Notes under the pieces: generated by a model
Seen by the model: only the letters and a program-made list of their open reading frames with translations
The model's database searches: none
What the model was told of the DNA's origin: nothing
Program-made: the position numbers and the translations under genes
Shown: positions 5,544-12,034 of the stretch, piece by piece
Position numbering within the stretch: the stretch's first letter is position 1
How the letters are laid out: each line of letters begins with the position of its first letter
Assembly: GCA_009692585.1 (NCBI GenBank)
Contig: SHYX01000081.1
Span: forward strand, 1-12,034
DNA length: 12,034 bases
From: Myxococcales bacterium
GTDB taxonomy: Bacteria > Myxococcota > UBA796 > SXON01
Reading direction: 5' to 3'

Positions 5544-7289
5544 TCACTCCGCGTCGTCTTCCCGACACTTGCCGAATCCGCAGCGCCACGTGGTGGTCTC
5601 CCCCGCGTAGACGCGGGTCTGCCCCTGCGAGGCGTAGGTCCCGTCCACGCTCGTGAACAGCTGGTACTTCCCGGGCGGCAGCTCACCGACCGCCCGCCTC
5701 CCGCGGGGACCGACCACGTAGGCGTCGGCACCGACGACCACCAGCGACCCGGTCCCGCCCGGCGCGACGACTGCGTCCTGCTCGCCCGGCGGCGGCGCCC
5801 GTCGTCGCGCGCGGGGCGCCGCGCTGGAAGGGCCGGGCGCCGCGCTGGAAGGGCCGGGCGCCGCCCTGGAAGGGCCGGGCGTCACGCTGGAAGGGCCGGG
5901 CGTCACGACGGCGGGCTCGGCCACCTTCGGCGTGGGAACCACCGCGACCGACTCGACCGACTCGACCGACTCGACGCCCCGCGGCGTCTGGTGCGTCCAC
6001 TGCCACGCGCCCACCGCCAGCGCGGCCAGGGAAAGCACGCCGAAAAGGCCCGCGAGCAGGGCCCCGCCGCCGAGGACCCACCGCATCGAGCCTGACGGGC
6101 TCGATGCGGTGGCTGGCGCCGGCGGCGTCACCACGGTCGGCTCCTGGGGAGGTGGCACCGCCGGCATGGAGGTCCGCGGACTCGTGGGGCCCCCATCCGC
6201 CCGTACGGCAAGCTCGCGGACGCGCGTCGCGAGCGCCTCGAAGTCTCCCGCCATCTCGATGGGATCGAGGTAGCGGCGCGTCGGCTCGATCAACAACGCT
6301 CGGTCCAACAGGTTGACCACGTCCGCGCACAGACGCGCCTCGAGATTGCCGTTCTGGAACAACCCGTCGAGCGCATCGACCACGGCGGCGCGGTCTTTGT
6401 CCGGGAGCCGATCGTGGCTGACGAACGCGGTCGCGTCCAGGGCCCGCCCGGCAAAACGATTCGGCTGGCGAAGCTGGAGGTCGGCGACCAGGGCGGTCCG
6501 GTGCGACCGAAAGTGGTGCGCGTGCGTTCCGTTGGGCGGCAGCCTCCCGCCGCCGCGCAGCAACGACCGCATCCGCAACAGGGCGAACAGGGTGCACCCG
6601 ATCGACCACGTGTCCATGGCCGCCGGCACCGTCTTGGTGCTGTTGAACAGCGTCTCTGGAGCGATGTAGTTCTCGGTTCCGATCACCATCCGCGTCGCGA
6701 GCCATGATTCCTCGTCGATCGAGCGTGACTTGGCGGCACCGAAATCGGTGAGCAGCCACCGACCGGTCGCGCTCAAAAGGATGTTCCTCGGCTTGATGTC
6801 GGCGTGGACGACACGCTGGCCCAGCTCCAGCTCGCTCACCACCGCGTATTCGCGTACGCGTCGGCAAACCGCCGCCATGGCCTCGAAGAGCGCCGCCGCC
6901 GTCTGAGGATTGAAGGGTTGCTGCGCCCACCATCGCTCCATGTCGATGGGACACCACTCCATGATCAGCCCCGGCACGGGACTCTCGACGACGTCGTAGA
7001 GCCGGGGACAGGCCACCTCGCCGGGCAGGCGACAGAGCGCCTCGAACACCAGCACCTCCCGGCGAAGCGCCTCCACGGACAGGGGGTCGTCCGGCCGCGC
7101 CAACTTCAACGCCACCATCACCCCCTCCGCGGGGCCGCCCACCGGTGCGGGACCGACGCCACAAACGGGGACGATCGCCGCCATACCGCCTTCGCGGCCC
7201 GCTTCCCTGGGGACCGGCCGCCAGAGTCGGCCGCTCCTCCCCGTCCAACCCGGCTCAGAACTGAGCAGTGACCCCGACGCCCGCACCAC
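5544..7289 (-). CDS. Transmembrane Ser/Thr protein kinase with PEGA-like C-terminal domain
   Basis: A Hanks-type kinase of about 581 residues, counted from the GTG at 7289. N-lobe: glycine-rich loop GREGGMAAIV (31-40), ATP-binding Lys62 in VALKLA, helix-C Glu78. C-lobe: catalytic loop HADIKPRN (162-169), DFG (182-184), IAPE (209-212), DTWSIG (226-231). It has Ala where RD kinases have Arg before the catalytic Asp. After the kinase domain come a Pro/Thr linker, one membrane span (about 404-429), a Pro/Ser/Ala repeat region and a C-terminal domain with GTGSLVVVGADAYVVG and ELPPGKYQL, like PEGA domains; this part would be periplasmic. The start is uncertain. The first in-frame ATG (7184) is the Met inside the glycine loop, so the true start is probably one of the GTG codons at 7319, 7289 or 7286, overlapping the upstream gene and implying translational coupling. 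Confidence 0.92.
   Translation of the reverse strand: MVRASGSLLSSEPGWTGRSGRLWRPVPREAGREGGMAAIVPVCGVGPAPVGGPAEGVMVALKLARPDDPLSVEALRREVLVFEALCRLPGEVACPRLYDVVESPVPGLIMEWCPIDMERWWAQQPFNPQTAAALFEAMAAVCRRVREYAVVSELELGQRVVHADIKPRNILLSATGRWLLTDFGAAKSRSIDEESWLATRMVIGTENYIAPETLFNSTKTVPAAMDTWSIGCTLFALLRMRSLLRGGGRLPPNGTHAHHFRSHRTALVADLQLRQPNRFAGRALDATAFVSHDRLPDKDRAAVVDALDGLFQNGNLEARLCADVVNLLDRALLIEPTRRYLDPIEMAGDFEALATRVRELAVRADGGPTSPRTSMPAVPPPQEPTVVTPPAPATASSPSGSMRWVLGGGALLAGLFGVLSLAALAVGAWQWTHQTPRGVESVESVESVAVVPTPKVAEPAVVTPGPSSVTPGPSRAAPGPSSAAPGPSSAAPRARRRAPPPGEQDAVVAPGGTGSLVVVGADAYVVGPRGRRAVGELPPGKYQLFTSVDGTYASQGQTRVYAGETTTWRCGFGKCREDDAE
5818..5901 (-). repeat. Four tandem 21-bp repeats in the kinase periplasmic linker
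   Basis: Units 5818-5838, 5839-5859, 5860-5880 and 5881-5901 share the core CTGGAAGGGCCGGGC. The first two are identical and the others differ by a few bases. They encode seven-residue P-G-P-S-x-x-A/T repeats just outside the predicted membrane span. A 21-bp unit preserves frame, so linker length could change by slippage or recombination. Confidence 0.93.
5949..5975 (-). repeat. Three exact 9-bp repeats encoding Val-Glu-Ser
   Basis: CGACTCGAC occurs three times in tandem and encodes a (VES)3 stretch directly after the predicted membrane segment. With the nearby 21-bp repeats it makes the extracytoplasmic stalk of the kinase a repeat-built spacer. Confidence 0.93.
6078..6112 (-). repeat. Perfect 15-bp inverted repeat inside the kinase gene
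   Basis: CCACCGCATCGAGCC (6078-6092) and GGCTCGATGCGGTGG (6098-6112) are exact reverse complements separated by five bases. The kinase mRNA would form a very stable hairpin over the codons just before the transmembrane segment. No U-run follows it in the sense direction, so it is not a standard intrinsic terminator. Confidence 0.95.
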
Positions 7290-8265
7290 CGTCGAGGATG
7301 ATGCCCCAGTAGCCCACACCCAGGCCCGCCAGCAGCACGCCGCCCGAGCTGAGCACCAGCGCGTTGGTCATCGTCTGCCGTTCGAAGAGCTGCTGCGTGG
7401 TGGTCGAGGCCTCGAACTCGTCATGCGTCACAAAACTGGCGGCGTAGAGCGCCCCAGCGCTGAGGATGGCGACCGTACCCACGATCATCAGCGGCGTCTT
7501 CTCCGGCGGCCGCAGCCGCTCGACACGGATGGCGCCCGAGTCGGTGTATTCCACGTTGGCAACGCGTTCTTTCGTGTCGGCTTCCGGCTTCTTCTTCCTC
7601 GCCTCCCTGCTCTGCCGGGCCGCCTCCACCGGCGTTGCTCCCGCCACTGCTCCGTCCTGGAGGACCTGCGCCGGAAAGGCCGGCCCATCCATCAGCCAGG
7701 TTCCGCGGACCGATCGGTCTGCGGTCGCGACCTGCTGCAGGATGTGCGGACGATTCGGCGTGGCCTGCGCAACCTTGAGCGGCCGGCCATCGAGGACATA
7801 GGTGGAGCCGGCCGGCTGCGCCAGCACCTTGCCCTCGGCCTTGATCGCCGGGGTCTGCGCAGAGTCACGCTCGGACTCGAAGACCATCCGGATCGGATTC
7901 TCCAGCTCCAACTCACTGGCATCCCACTGGTAGCTCGCATCGAGTTCAAGGGACGTCCGGAACCACCGACGCGAGCCTTCGATGTCCTTGGCAAGATATC
8001 GGTATGCGCCGATATACCGATATGCACTGGCGAACACCATCGGCGGGACCGGGTTGCTGACACACGGCAGGCCCACCTCGAGGCGCGCGGCGGCGCTCGA
8101 AAGCATAGATTCATCCAGGTTTCGCAACGAGAGTTGGCTGGAGGTCAGATCGTTGACCAGCTCAGCCGACGTGTACGGCGCCTTGCACTCCGCGTGCGCC
8201 ACTCCCGGGCCGAGCGCACCGAGCCCCACCATCAGCACCCACAGACGAAGTCTTGAGGTCGTCAT
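7255..8265 (-). CDS. Secreted/membrane protein with TPR-like section, kinase-linked
   Basis: 336 residues from the ATG at 8265; the in-frame ATG at 8277 is an alternative. A clear signal peptide (MTTSRLRLWVLMVGLGALGPGVAHA) ends at AHA-E, about residue 25. Residues about 32-130 are helical and TPR-like, with AYRYIGAYRYLAKD and WFRTSLELDASYQWDASE. A middle part with STYVLDGRPL (154-163) and GTWLMDGPAFP looks like a PEGA-type or small beta domain. A charged stretch follows (about 217-235), then two hydrophobic segments (about 258-278 and 301-323). The chain ends in Phe. Proteins of this style occur beside Ser/Thr kinases in Myxococcota (family knowledge). It starts 26 bases after the PBP gene stop, and its stop lies inside the likely start region of the kinase gene. 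It is probably a periplasmic partner of one or both neighbours. Function unknown. Confidence 0.85.
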   Translation of the reverse strand: MTTSRLRLWVLMVGLGALGPGVAHAECKAPYTSAELVNDLTSSQLSLRNLDESMLSSAAARLEVGLPCVSNPVPPMVFASAYRYIGAYRYLAKDIEGSRRWFRTSLELDASYQWDASELELENPIRMVFESERDSAQTPAIKAEGKVLAQPAGSTYVLDGRPLKVAQATPNRPHILQQVATADRSVRGTWLMDGPAFPAQVLQDGAVAGATPVEAARQSREARKKKPEADTKERVANVEYTDSGAIRVERLRPPEKTPLMIVGTVAILSAGALYAASFVTHDEFEASTTTQQLFERQTMTNALVLSSGGVLLAGLGVGYWGIILDGGAGVGVTAQF

Positions 8266-8291
8266 CGCGGGAACCATAGCACGGCGAGGTG

Positions 8292-10649
8292 CTACCGATT
8301 GAACCCCAGCAGCTCCCCGAGCTTGGTCCAGCCATCCTTCATGGCGGCGCCGGCCTCGGGAAACACGCCACACTCCGAGACCGGCACCGTGCCGTCGCTG
8401 AACCAGTCGGTGCGGCTCTCGGCGCAGTCCGGGCACGCCGGCGCCCCCGTCGCGACGCACACCTCGGCCTCCACGAGCCCCGCGGGAGGCGCCACCCCGC
8501 GCTCGTCGAACCCCACCGCGTCGACGAACCGCGCCCAGATCGGCAGGGCCGCCTGGCCGCCCGTGAGCCCCATCGGCCGGGGCGTGTCGTGCCCGACCCA
8601 CACCACCGCCACGTACGGGCCGCTCACGCCCGCGAACCACGCGTCCCCGTAGCCATCGGTGGTCCCGGTCTTTCCTGCCGCACCGACGCCGACGCCGTAG
8701 CCGGCAGCGCTCTTGGCCGTGCCCTCCGTCACCACGCTGTGGAGCACATCGTAGGCCAACCACGTCGCCCGTTCGGAGTAGCGCGTGGTCGCCCTGGCCG
8801 GCGCGCGATCGTCCACGATCGTCGCGTCGTCCTGGATCGCCCGCACCAGGAACGGCGCATGGTAGGCGCCCCCCGCGGCAAAGACGGTGTACGCACCCGC
8901 CAACTCTGCCGGTGTCGCCGAGAAGCCGCCGAGCGCGGCGGAGGGCCACGCGGTCGCACGGCTCAACCCGAGCGCCTGCAGGCTCGCCTTGAGCGTCTCC
9001 AGACCGACGCGCTCGGCGAGGAGCACTGCGGGCACGTTGCGCGACCGGGCGATGCTCTGCCGCAGCGACAGGGGGCCGGCGTAGGTGCCATCGTAGTTGG
9101 TCGGCGCCCAGCGTTTGCCATCGACGGTGCGTTCGATGGCGGCATCGTCGAACACCGTCGCCGGGGAGAGCGCAGGATCAGCCTCGAAGGCGGCCAACAT
9201 CGTCAGCGCCTTGACCGTGGAGCCTACCTGTCGAGGGCTGTTGACCACGCGGTTGAAGGCGCTGTCGCCGTAGTCGCGCCCGCCAACCATGGCCACGATT
9301 GCGCCGTCGCGCGCGCGCACCACCACCATCGCCGCCTGGACACCCTTGGCCTTGGGGTGCCCTTTTTCGAGCTCGACCAGCCCCGCCGCCACGGCCCGCT
9401 CCGCCAGCCGCTGAACCTGCGGCTGGATGGTGGTCAACACCGACAACGCCTCGCGGGCGACCCGTCCTTCGTCCCCCGCCTCCGCCTCCTCCACCGCCAG
9501 ATCCACCGCCCACGGCGAAACGCGGCCACCGACCAGCGCATGGGCGCCGAGCGGCGCCGCCTTCGCCGCCTTCGCCGCTGCCGGGGTCAGAAACCCGACC
9601 TCGGCCATCCGCGCCAGGACCACGTCGCGCCGCGCGCGCGCCGCTTCAGGGTGGCGCACCGGATTGGTGGGATTGGGCGACTGGATCATGCCGGCGATCG
9701 TCGCCGCCTCGGCCACGCTGACGCGGTCGACGGGCTTGGCGAAGAAGGCGTGGGCCGCGGCGTCGACCCCGCAGATGGAGCTGCCCGCTGCCTGTCCGAA
9801 GTACACCTCGTTCAGGTAGAGGGTCAGGATTTCATCTTTGCTACGCCGCTTCTCGAGCGCAAGTGCGATCAGCGCCTCTTTGAGTTTTCGGTCGGCGGTG
9901 CGCTCGTGCGTGAGGAAGAGGTTCTTCACGAGCTGCTGGGTCAGCGTGCTGCCGCCCTCGACCCACGCGCGCTTCATCACGTTGTGCGTCATCGCGCGGG
10001 CAATCCCCATCGGGTCGATACCCACGTGATCGTAGAAGCGCGTGTCCTCGATCGCGAGGACCGCCTGGACCATGTGCTCGGGGATGCGACCCAACGGAAC
10101 CGGATTCCGATTCTCGTTGTCGGCGCCGCGGACGACGGCGAGCGTGGCCGGGGGGAGGTCGAGCGTACCATCCGGGGTGATGCTGTCGACGCGGCCGGCG
10201 GCGAAGGTGACCAGCGAGTCCCCCGAGCCCACCGTCCACCCCGCCCCCCTCGCGGGCGCCAGGACCAGATGCACGGCGTCGGCGGTCACCTGGAAGTCGC
10301 CGGGCTGCGCGGCCCTGGCCACCCGGGCGTAGCCCGCCGCGGCGAGGTCGTTCGCCAGCTCCTCGGGGGTCAGCGTCTCCCCCTCCCACACCGACACCGG
10401 CGCGCTCTTCACCGTACCCGGGACGCTGAACACCGGGCGCTCCAGGCCCGCGTCCACCACCCCCAACGCCCACCGCCACTGCACCGCCACCACGACCGCC
10501 ACCGCGAGCAATCCACCCACCACCAGGCTGCGACCGAGGGCCCGGAGCCAGCTCCGGAAGGTGCCGTGCGGCGCAGCGGCCGCCTTCCCACTCTTGGGTT
10601 TGGAGCCTTTTCCCTTCTTGATTACCATGCCGGAGCTTTTCTTGGCCAC
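8292..10649 (-). CDS. Bifunctional class A penicillin-binding protein (PBP1b-like)
   Basis: 785 residues from the GTG at 10649, which gives a MAKK start with AAGGG five bases upstream; the ATG at 10628 would give 778. It polymerises lipid II into glycan strands and cross-links the peptides in the periplasm, anchored by one membrane span (about 41-58) after a basic cytoplasmic N-terminus. Residues about 75-130, with TLTPEELANDLAAAGY, fit a UB2H-like regulatory domain as in E. coli PBP1b. GT51 glycosyltransferase motifs: EDTRFYDHVGID (catalytic Glu201) and GGSTLTQQL (232-240). Transpeptidase motifs: STVK (Ser477, Lys480), SRN (536-538) and KTGT (660-663). Length and motif order are complete. 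The C-terminus has four cysteines (731, 739, 742, 760), including CPDC, suggesting disulfide formation. It is probably the first gene of a unit with the TPR-like protein and the kinase. Confidence 0.96.
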   Translation of the reverse strand: MAKKSSGMVIKKGKGSKPKSGKAAAAPHGTFRSWLRALGRSLVVGGLLAVAVVVAVQWRWALGVVDAGLERPVFSVPGTVKSAPVSVWEGETLTPEELANDLAAAGYARVARAAQPGDFQVTADAVHLVLAPARGAGWTVGSGDSLVTFAAGRVDSITPDGTLDLPPATLAVVRGADNENRNPVPLGRIPEHMVQAVLAIEDTRFYDHVGIDPMGIARAMTHNVMKRAWVEGGSTLTQQLVKNLFLTHERTADRKLKEALIALALEKRRSKDEILTLYLNEVYFGQAAGSSICGVDAAAHAFFAKPVDRVSVAEAATIAGMIQSPNPTNPVRHPEAARARRDVVLARMAEVGFLTPAAAKAAKAAPLGAHALVGGRVSPWAVDLAVEEAEAGDEGRVAREALSVLTTIQPQVQRLAERAVAAGLVELEKGHPKAKGVQAAMVVVRARDGAIVAMVGGRDYGDSAFNRVVNSPRQVGSTVKALTMLAAFEADPALSPATVFDDAAIERTVDGKRWAPTNYDGTYAGPLSLRQSIARSRNVPAVLLAERVGLETLKASLQALGLSRATAWPSAALGGFSATPAELAGAYTVFAAGGAYHAPFLVRAIQDDATIVDDRAPARATTRYSERATWLAYDVLHSVVTEGTAKSAAGYGVGVGAAGKTGTTDGYGDAWFAGVSGPYVAVVWVGHDTPRPMGLTGGQAALPIWARFVDAVGFDERGVAPPAGLVEAEVCVATGAPACPDCAESRTDWFSDGTVPVSECGVFPEAGAAMKDGWTKLGELLGFNR

Positions 10650-10658
10650 GAGCGCCCT

Positions 10659-10670
10659 TTGACGCGTCAA
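10659..10670. promoter_or_regulatory. 12-bp perfect palindrome upstream of the PBP start
   Basis: TTGACGCGTCAA is its own reverse complement and ends about 10 bases before the PBP GTG codon, just before its AAGGG ribosome-binding sequence. It could be an operator or a small mRNA hairpin affecting translation. It also contains a TTGACG -35-like hexamer on each strand, without a good -10 partner. Confidence 0.4.
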
Positions 10671-10689
10671 GAGTAGCACGTTGTTGAGA

Positions 10690-10720
10690 GAGGGGGGCAC
10701 CGCTTCGCGGTTCCCCCCTC
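10690..10720. promoter_or_regulatory. Strong hairpin in the PBP leader region
   Basis: GAGGGGGG (10690-10697) pairs with CCCCCCTC (10713-10720). After one C/T mismatch ACCGC (10699-10703) pairs with GCGGT (10707-10711) around a three-base loop. That is 13 base pairs in 31 bases. Neither flank has a T-run, so a classical terminator is unlikely. It would lie in the 5' leader of the PBP mRNA if transcription starts near 10800. Confidence 0.6.
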
Positions 10721-10805
10721 CGGCCGGCCCTGAGCCAGCGTCGCGACTTCGCCGCCGGCATGGGGCACTGTCCCGAGGCGCCAAGGAATACGCCGCCGTT
10801 CGCAT

Positions 10806-10814
10806 TGTTATAGG
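10806..10814. promoter_or_regulatory. Possible bidirectional -10 element
   Basis: On the plus strand TGTTATAGG fits an extended -10 (TGn then TATAGG, 10809-10814) and would start transcription at or next to the ATG at 10821. On the minus strand the overlapping TATAAC (10812-10807, five of six matches to TATAAT) faces the PBP gene. No good -35 is seen on either side. Confidence 0.35.
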
Positions 10815-10820
10815 CCCAGC

Positions 10821-11363
10821 ATGCTCTTGCTCGCCGCGATCGCCGGGGCCGTCTCCAACGCCTGGGTCCCCACCTGCTCAACGAGAGAGGCATCCACCCT
10901 GTGGTTCGGCTTCGAGGGCCCGCCGCCCGCGAAAGACGCCCCCGCTCCGCCCGACTTCACCTGTCCGGGCCTCTTCCTCGGCGACGTGGTGTGCGGCAAC
11001 CTTGTCGGCTTGGGCAAAGCGACCGAGACGGGACGGAACACCATCGACCAGGCGCAGTACGAGCTGCGCTTCCTCCCATACGGGGAAACCTCGTCGATCA
11101 TGGGCTTTTTGAACAAGGATGGCGGCGGCGTCCCGTTCAAGCCGATCTACACCCCCGCCGTCGCCTCGATCGACGATCCTCCCCCCGACCCGACCGAACT
11201 ACTGCGCCAGTACCTGATCAAGCGACACAAGGCGTCGCAGCAGACGCAAGGCATCATCCTGCACGTGTGGAGTTGCCCGAGCGTGAACTTCGTCCCGCCT
11301 GCCGAAGAGATTGAACCCCATGGGATGAAAGTGCTCACGCACAGCGCGCGCGGGCCGGCGTAG
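10821..11363 (+). CDS. Small secreted protein of unknown function
   Basis: 180 residues. Codon third positions are mostly G or C like neighbouring genes, which supports a real gene. It begins with a short hydrophobic stretch (MLLLAAIAGAVSNA), a probable signal segment without the usual basic residues. Four cysteines (19, 48, 58, 152) in the exported part could form two disulfides. A Pro-rich section (34-46) follows the N-terminal Cys, and the middle has ELRFLPYGETSSIMGF. No known domain was recognised. The only upstream ribosome-binding hint is AGG six bases before the ATG. It is divergent from the PBP gene across 171 bases and convergent with the last gene, with only 10 bases between stops. 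Confidence 0.7.
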   Translation: MLLLAAIAGAVSNAWVPTCSTREASTLWFGFEGPPPAKDAPAPPDFTCPGLFLGDVVCGNLVGLGKATETGRNTIDQAQYELRFLPYGETSSIMGFLNKDGGGVPFKPIYTPAVASIDDPPPDPTELLRQYLIKRHKASQQTQGIILHVWSCPSVNFVPPAEEIEPHGMKVLTHSARGPA

Positions 11364-11387
11364 GGTCGTTGCGCTAGCGCAAAACCC
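11363..11387. terminator. Inverted repeat between convergent genes, possible bidirectional terminator
   Basis: TTGCGCTAGCGCAA (11369-11382) is a 14-bp perfect palindrome, extended by GGGT (11363-11366) pairing with ACCC (11384-11387) after a small internal loop. It sits over the stop codons of two genes running towards each other. No long T-run follows on either strand, so termination is plausible but unproven. Confidence 0.4.
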
Positions 11388-12033
11388 GCCACGGCGCCGG
11401 GAACCAGACCCATCGGTCGTCCAGCCACACCAGCCCGTCGTAGTCGGCGCTGCGCCCTCCGCCGACCGGCTCGTAAGCCCAGGCAATCCAGGCCCTTTCG
11501 GGGCGAAGCCGCTCGGCGACCGCGGCCCAGGCCGGCGGAAAGGCCTTGGCCATCGGTGCCTCGGGGAGCAGCATTCCTCCGGTCGCGACGATGATGCGCA
11601 AAGTGACCTGGGCCGAGGGGGCCCGGACGCGCGGCGGATCGGCGGTCCACAACGCCGCGTAGCGGTCGTCAATGGCGCCAAGCTCAGCGTCCGTCCCCAA
11701 GAACGCCTTGGCCGCGTCGCCGGGGCGAGGCGCAAGCGCGGCGATCGTGTCCGCTGACCGCGCCGGGTCCACCAGCACCTCCAAAAGCGGGCGCACGCCG
11801 GCGCCGATCTCGGTCAGCGACGCGGCCAGGTTCGCCGCCGACACCGCGAGGGGTGGCTGGCCAGCCGGGCCAGGAAGGTGGGGTGCCGTGGCATCGAGCA
11901 GCCCCATCATCTCGTAGCCATCCAGCCCCTCGATCAGCCGGAAGCCGAGGACGCGCTCCTCCTCGTCCAGCCGTGCCGCCAGGAGCGCGCCCCGGAAGCG
12001 AGGGTCCCGACTCTCCAACTCGAGGAAGCGCAC
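11374..12033 (-). CDS. Unknown protein, probably truncated by the window edge
   Basis: At least 219 residues, ending at the TAG at 11376-11374. A GTG lies at the window edge (12033), but the frame is open there, so the real start may be outside. No signal peptide, membrane segment or cysteine is visible in this part. The sequence is Ala/Leu/Pro-rich, with LGFRLIEGLDGYEMMGLLDATAP near the N-terminal side, VTLRIIVATGGMLLPE in the middle and a Trp-rich C-terminus (LVWLDDRWVWFPAPWRVLR). I do not recognise a family. Codon use matches the neighbours, so it is probably a genuine cytoplasmic protein. Confidence 0.65.
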   Translation of the reverse strand: MRFLELESRDPRFRGALLAARLDEEERVLGFRLIEGLDGYEMMGLLDATAPHLPGPAGQPPLAVSAANLAASLTEIGAGVRPLLEVLVDPARSADTIAALAPRPGDAAKAFLGTDAELGAIDDRYAALWTADPPRVRAPSAQVTLRIIVATGGMLLPEAPMAKAFPPAWAAVAERLRPERAWIAWAYEPVGGGRSADYDGLVWLDDRWVWFPAPWRVLR

Positions 12034-12034
12034 C

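Noticed and set aside
5683..7248. A 521-codon minus-strand frame overlapping the kinase
   Set aside because: It is a frame-shifted reading of the kinase gene, rich in Arg/Gly; all kinase motifs are in the other frame.
9628..9648. CG-alternating tract as a possible Z-DNA or regulatory site
   Set aside because: It is within PBP codons for Ala/Arg and is expected from the base composition.
8289..10676. A 795-codon open frame on the plus strand
   Set aside because: It is antisense to the complete PBP gene, has an Arg/His/Pro/Gly-rich composition with no domain, and is typical of shadow frames in very G+C-rich DNA.
10690..10720. Reading the PBP-leader hairpin as an intrinsic terminator
   Set aside because: Neither strand has a T-run after the stem, and it lies between divergent genes where no gene ends.

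Overview
The window is very G+C-rich, with strong G/C bias at third codon positions. It carries housekeeping and envelope genes of a Gram-negative-type bacterium. A Ser/Thr kinase with one membrane span and a PEGA-like extracytoplasmic tail, a secreted repeat-type partner protein and a PBP1b-type peptidoglycan synthase together suggest Myxococcota or a related deltaproteobacterial lineage. This placement is inferred from gene style; no taxonomic marker other than the tmRNA is present.

Layout. 2-372 (-): a complete tmRNA (ssrA) with a possible sigma70 promoter upstream. 481-1467 (-): a DHH/DHHA1 phosphoesterase of the NrnA type, with proline where the family has its first metal-binding histidine. 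1643-3604 (+): a DEAD-box RNA helicase with a long Arg/Gly/Asp-rich tail. 3643-4632 (-): an adenosine-deaminase-fold hydrolase that keeps the zinc site but has altered substrate-site residues; parts of it are noticeably less G+C-rich. 4696-5466 (+): a secreted glycine/serine/valine-rich protein of unknown function. 5544-10649 (-): three genes in one direction, read as PBP1b-like bifunctional peptidoglycan synthase, then a secreted/membrane protein with a TPR-like section, then a transmembrane Ser/Thr kinase. 10821-11363 (+): a small secreted cysteine-containing protein. 11374 to the right edge (-): a partial unknown gene. No stretch over 300 bases lacks a gene.

How the genes may work together. 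The three-gene PBP-secreted protein-kinase set looks like one transcription unit. The first two genes are about 26 bp apart, and the kinase reading frame must begin inside the end of the second gene. It could link cell-wall synthesis to a membrane kinase through a periplasmic protein, analogous to PASTA kinases in Gram-positive bacteria but with a different sensor; this is inference. The tmRNA (ribosome rescue), the NrnA-like enzyme (nanoRNA or signalling-nucleotide turnover) and the helicase (RNA remodelling) form a loose RNA-metabolism neighbourhood.

The most notable non-coding signals are a perfect 15-bp inverted repeat inside the kinase gene just before its membrane segment, a strong hairpin plus a 12-bp palindrome in the PBP leader, and two adjacent inverted repeats in the 63-bp gap between the deaminase and the secreted protein. 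I found no CRISPR array, insertion sequence, phage or defence system.
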